This document shows, piece by piece, positions 61,436 to 64,000 of a stretch of DNA of 64,000 nucleotides. The DNA is from CAVVYJ01 sp963752495 (GTDB taxonomy: Bacteria > Pseudomonadota > Gammaproteobacteria > Burkholderiales > Methylophilaceae). The stretch spans positions 1 to 64,000 of the forward strand of contig CAVVYJ010000001.1 in assembly GCA_963752495.1 (NCBI GenBank), given 5' to 3'. The notes under the pieces were generated by a model. That model saw only the letters and a list, made by a program, of their open reading frames with translations, searched no databases and had not been told where the DNA came from. Position numbers and translations under genes: made by a program. Each line of letters opens with the position of its first letter. Position 1 is the first letter of the stretch.

Positions 61436-62308
61436 TTAATAATTGTTGCTTGTCGCCAGTTCTTTTGACAATTCTTGATAAAACGCAATTCTTCTTTGGC
61501 TGACTTTTCCGTCATCGACAGCCTTCATCACTGCACATTCCGGCTCATGATTGTGTTTGCAGTCACTGTATTTGCAGTGTCCCAGAAATGGTCTAAGTTC
61601 TTTAAAGGCGAGTTCAATTTCCTCATGGCTAAGGTGATATAGGCCAAATTCTTGCAAACCCGGTGAGTCGATTAGAGTGCTGTGTTCATTTAGGTGATAT
61701 AGGTGTGCAGCGGTAGTTGTGTGTTTGCCGCTGTCCAGTGCGTTGCTTATTTCTTGCGTCCGAACTTGCTGACCAGGTAAGAGTGCGTTGATAATCGTGG
61801 ACTTGCCCATGCCAGATTGGCCAACTAATACACTTTGCTGGTTTTTCAGATATGGTAAGAGTGCAGAGATATCATTTTTGGCGCTTAGGTAAACTACGTC
61901 GTAACCCAAGTCTTCATATAGTTTTAATTTGTTTTTTGCGTCATTGGTTTCGGGTAGGTCGCATTTGTTGAGTACAATTAATGCATTGATCTTTGCCGCT
62001 TCCGCAGCTACCAAGCAGCGGTTAAGCAAAGCCTCATAAAAACTTGGTTGAGTGGCCAATACAATGACGATTTGAGTGACATTGGATGCAAGAGTTTTGC
62101 TTTTAAATGCATTGCTGCGGTACAACAACGAGGTTCGAGGCTGGCTTGATTCTACTACGCCTTCAGAGCTGTCAGTAAGTTTGATGTCAACGATATCGCC
62201 ACAGGCCAGATCAGTTTTTTTGCCGCGAGTTACACAGCTGATGCGTTTTTTGTCAGAAAGCAGAACCTCGTAGCGTTTGCCATAGGCCGCAACCACTAAT
62301 CCGTACAT
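61436..62308 (-). CDS. rsgA: Ribosome small-subunit GTPase RsgA
   Basis: 290 residues: an OB-fold (MYGLVVAAYGKRYEVLLSDK), a circularly permuted GTPase with G4 NKCDLPE, G1 VLVGQSGMGKSTIINALL and G3 DSPGLQEFGL in permuted order, and a C-terminal zinc-binding domain (CKYSDCKHNHEPECAVM) with cysteines and histidine. It helps mature the 30S subunit. Length is a little shorter than in E. coli (350), mostly at the N-terminus. The 61328-61435 gap upstream of the next gene contains nothing I recognise. It precedes a cytochrome c gene's end by 15 bases. Confidence 0.95.
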   Translation of the reverse strand: MYGLVVAAYGKRYEVLLSDKKRISCVTRGKKTDLACGDIVDIKLTDSSEGVVESSQPRTSLLYRSNAFKSKTLASNVTQIVIVLATQPSFYEALLNRCLVAAEAAKINALIVLNKCDLPETNDAKNKLKLYEDLGYDVVYLSAKNDISALLPYLKNQQSVLVGQSGMGKSTIINALLPGQQVRTQEISNALDSGKHTTTAAHLYHLNEHSTLIDSPGLQEFGLYHLSHEEIELAFKELRPFLGHCKYSDCKHNHEPECAVMKAVDDGKVSQRRIAFYQELSKELATSNNY

Positions 62309-62323
62309 TTAAATTTCACATAT

Positions 62324-62635
62324 CTATTTTTCAAATTTATAGTAGCTTTTATTGAGATAAGCAGCTGTGTTGAGTTCATCTTCTTCAAACCATTTCAGGT
62401 CTAGATTGGTATTGCAGGCGCGCACTTGCGCTAATAGGCCTTTGGATGTTTTTACTTTGCGATATTCACGTGTGTAAATTTCTGAACCATCGTCACCATA
62501 GCTAGAAGCATGACAGCTTACACAGTTTTTATCGACTAACGCTTTGCCCGCAGCAATATCTGCCTTGGAAAAAAGCTCATTCGCGCTAGCATTAAAGCAT
62601 ATAAAAAAACTCAACAAAAATACAATTCTTATCAT
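62324..62635 (-). CDS. Small periplasmic cytochrome c
   Basis: 103 residues. The signal peptide (MIRIVFLLSFFICFNASA) ends in ASA. The mature part has one haem motif, CVSCH, in VDKNCVSCHASSYGDDGSEI, without a clear later methionine ligand (the C-terminal part has only NTAAYLNKSYYKFEK), so the sixth ligand may be another residue or the protein may carry a different axial arrangement. A single cysteine occurs later (RACNTNL). The family is a small c-type electron carrier of unknown partner. It sits between rsgA and the M48 protease, same strand, with 17 bases to the latter. Confidence 0.82.
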   Translation of the reverse strand: MIRIVFLLSFFICFNASANELFSKADIAAGKALVDKNCVSCHASSYGDDGSEIYTREYRKVKTSKGLLAQVRACNTNLDLKWFEEDELNTAAYLNKSYYKFEK

Positions 62636-62652
62636 CTTTAGCCTTGGTTTAC

Positions 62653-63906
62653 TCAGCTACCAGTATACGCCGCTAGTTTAGAAATGCGAATGCTGGCAGG
62701 TGGGTGTGAGTCATAAAAGGCCGAGTGTAGCGGATCTGGGGTAAGAGTAGAGGCATTATCACGATAAAGTTTTACTAGCGCTTCAATTAGATGAATTGCA
62801 TTCGCATGTTTTGCTGCATAATCATCTGCCTCAAATTCGTTTTTGCGTGAGTAACTTGCCATCAGTGGGCGTAGTAAAAACATAAACACTGGTGACACTA
62901 ATAAAAATAAAATAAGTGCCATGTAATTGCTGGGTGTGGTAACTCCCAAGCCATTATAGAACCACGCTTGACTTACAAGCCAGCCTAGCAATGCTAAACC
63001 TAGAAAGCTTGCAAAAAACAACAAGGCAATACGCTTAATCACATGATGATGCTTAAAGTGTCCAAGTTCGTGTGCAAGCACGGCCTCAATTTCATCGGTA
63101 TTTAACCGACTTAAAAGCGTATCAAAAAATACAACACGCTTGCTACTGCCAAAGCCAGTAAAATAGGCATTGCCATGACTGCTTCGTGCGGAGCCGTCCA
63201 TTACAAACAGGCCTTGTGACTTAAAGCCGCATTTGGTCAGTAGAGTCTCAATGCGAGACTTTAGACTTTCATCCGCCAATGGCGTAAATTTGTTAAAAAT
63301 TGGGGCGATAAACGTTGGGTATACCGCAAGCATAATAATGTTAAAAGCGCTCCAAATAACCCACAAGTAGAACCACCAGTATTGGCCTGCGCCCTGCATT
63401 AGCCAAAGCGCAACAAACAATATCGGCGCACCGAGTGCGATGCCTACCAAGCTGTGCTTAACTAAATCGTTCCAAAACATAGCTTTTGACATTTTGTTAA
63501 AACCAAACTTTTCGTCTACGGTAAAAGTTTTGTAGTAATCAAATGGCAAATCAATCAGGCCGCTAACCAGCATTGCGCTACAAATCACTAGCGCGCCACG
63601 AATAATCTCATGGTTCGGAAGTATATTTCTCCAGGCGTCATCAATCCACTGTAGACCACCGCCAAGTGTAAGAGCTATCAATAGTAAAGCCTGCGCGACC
63701 AGTTCAACTAGGGCTAAACTGGTTTTTGAGCTCGTATAGTCAGCGGCTTTCTGGTGAGCCTCTAAGGAAATATTCTCAGCAAAAGCCGGAGGCACTTGGG
63801 TGCGATTAGCTTTTACATGGGCAATTTGCCTTGTTCCCAGCCAAATGCGCGTGAGCGTGGTGACAAAAAGCAGGGTAATAAAAATAAACGTAAGTGTTGT
63901 TGTCAT
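62653..63906 (-). CDS. M48-family membrane zinc peptidase (CAAX protease/Ste24-like)
   Basis: 417 residues with about seven transmembrane segments. The zinc site is VLAHELGHFKHHHVIKR (HExxH) with the third ligand Glu in NEFEADDYAA further on. The N-terminal half (TFIFITLLFVTTLTRIWLGT, DLPFDYYKTFTVDEKFGFNK) matches the Ste24 type of M48 peptidases, including the FDYY-type segment; CAAX prenylation does not exist in bacteria, so the natural substrate is unknown. A quality-control role for membrane proteins is plausible. The ATG at 63906 begins MTTTLTFIF. The remaining 94 bases to the window end contain no recognised feature. Confidence 0.88.
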   Translation of the reverse strand: MTTTLTFIFITLLFVTTLTRIWLGTRQIAHVKANRTQVPPAFAENISLEAHQKAADYTSSKTSLALVELVAQALLLIALTLGGGLQWIDDAWRNILPNHEIIRGALVICSAMLVSGLIDLPFDYYKTFTVDEKFGFNKMSKAMFWNDLVKHSLVGIALGAPILFVALWLMQGAGQYWWFYLWVIWSAFNIIMLAVYPTFIAPIFNKFTPLADESLKSRIETLLTKCGFKSQGLFVMDGSARSSHGNAYFTGFGSSKRVVFFDTLLSRLNTDEIEAVLAHELGHFKHHHVIKRIALLFFASFLGLALLGWLVSQAWFYNGLGVTTPSNYMALILFLLVSPVFMFLLRPLMASYSRKNEFEADDYAAKHANAIHLIEALVKLYRDNASTLTPDPLHSAFYDSHPPASIRISKLAAYTGS

Positions 63907-64000
63907 GGTCAGTAATTAAAATTAGGTAAATTAAGTTAAACTAGTGCTATTCTGAAGCAATTCAGCGCAATTGGTTCATACGTATAGCTATTTTAATGGA

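Noticed and set aside
1..64000. CRISPR arrays, insertion sequences, prophage or integrase genes
   Set aside because: None are visible. No spaced direct repeats, transposase motifs or tRNA-end duplications were found around the three tRNA genes.

Overview
The window looks like chromosomal DNA of an obligate or near-obligate methylotrophic betaproteobacterium of the Methylophilaceae (Methylotenera/Methylophilus-like). This is inferred from gene content, not from a database search. The evidence is a tetrahydromethanopterin (H4MPT) C1-oxidation and cofactor-biosynthesis block, the ribulose monophosphate (RuMP) genes hxlA/hxlB with transaldolase, a methylcitrate-cycle operon, and betaproteobacterial housekeeping order (tRNA-Leu, tig, clpP, clpX, lon, hupB, tRNA-Val, tRNA-Asp, ppiD). 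I see no phage, insertion sequence, CRISPR array or plasmid functions.

Layout. 1-10 kb: a minus-strand operon (HpcH/HpaI lyase, mesaconyl-CoA hydratase-like enzyme, second HpcH/HpaI lyase, prpB, prpC, prpD running off the left edge) diverges from a plus-strand unit (GntR/UTRA regulator, third HpcH/HpaI lyase, AMP-forming acyl-CoA synthetase). A perfect 18-bp palindrome beside a good sigma70 promoter lies between them. Together they suggest routing of a C4/C5 dicarboxyl-CoA through propionyl-CoA into the methylcitrate cycle. 10-16 kb: a small acidic protein, a ChrA transporter, an exported glutathione peroxidase, and PEP synthase with its regulator. 15.9-22.2 kb: H4MPT genes (beta-RFAP synthase, mtdB, ATP-grasp, mch, RimK-like ATP-grasp, CitG-like) and a membrane protein. 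22.3-24.8 kb: transaldolase, hexulose phosphate synthase and isomerase (RuMP assimilation). 24.8-30 kb: HisA-like, ATP-grasp, MfnF-like, pabB, MfnE-like and pterin dehydratase genes, a pterin/methylofuran-type cofactor block. 30-36 kb: a three-part heavy-metal RND efflux system. 36-45 kb: protein quality control and tRNAs. 45-52 kb: fabI, an oligopeptide ABC importer without its ATPases, a lytic transglycosylase and glyoxalase II. 52-57.5 kb: methyltransferase, RNase H, DnaQ and the dTDP-rhamnose operon rmlBACD. 57.5-64 kb: queD, an EAL and an HD-GYP protein, rsgA, a small cytochrome c and an M48 protease.

How the parts fit: formaldehyde is oxidised through H4MPT (mtdB, mch) or assimilated through RuMP (hxlA, hxlB, tal). 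The surrounding genes make the pterin and furan cofactors for the oxidative branch. The prp block and PEP synthase handle C3/C4 carbon.

Data quality matters here. At least twelve single-base frame breaks occur in nine otherwise well-conserved genes (prpC, prpB, the mesaconyl-CoA hydratase, the 17.8 kb ATP-grasp gene, tal, the MfnF-like gene, the RND pump, tig, rmlD). I annotate these as whole genes and treat uncorrected sequencing indels as the likeliest cause. No gene-free stretch exceeds 300 bases except 10024-10428, which holds one small predicted gene.
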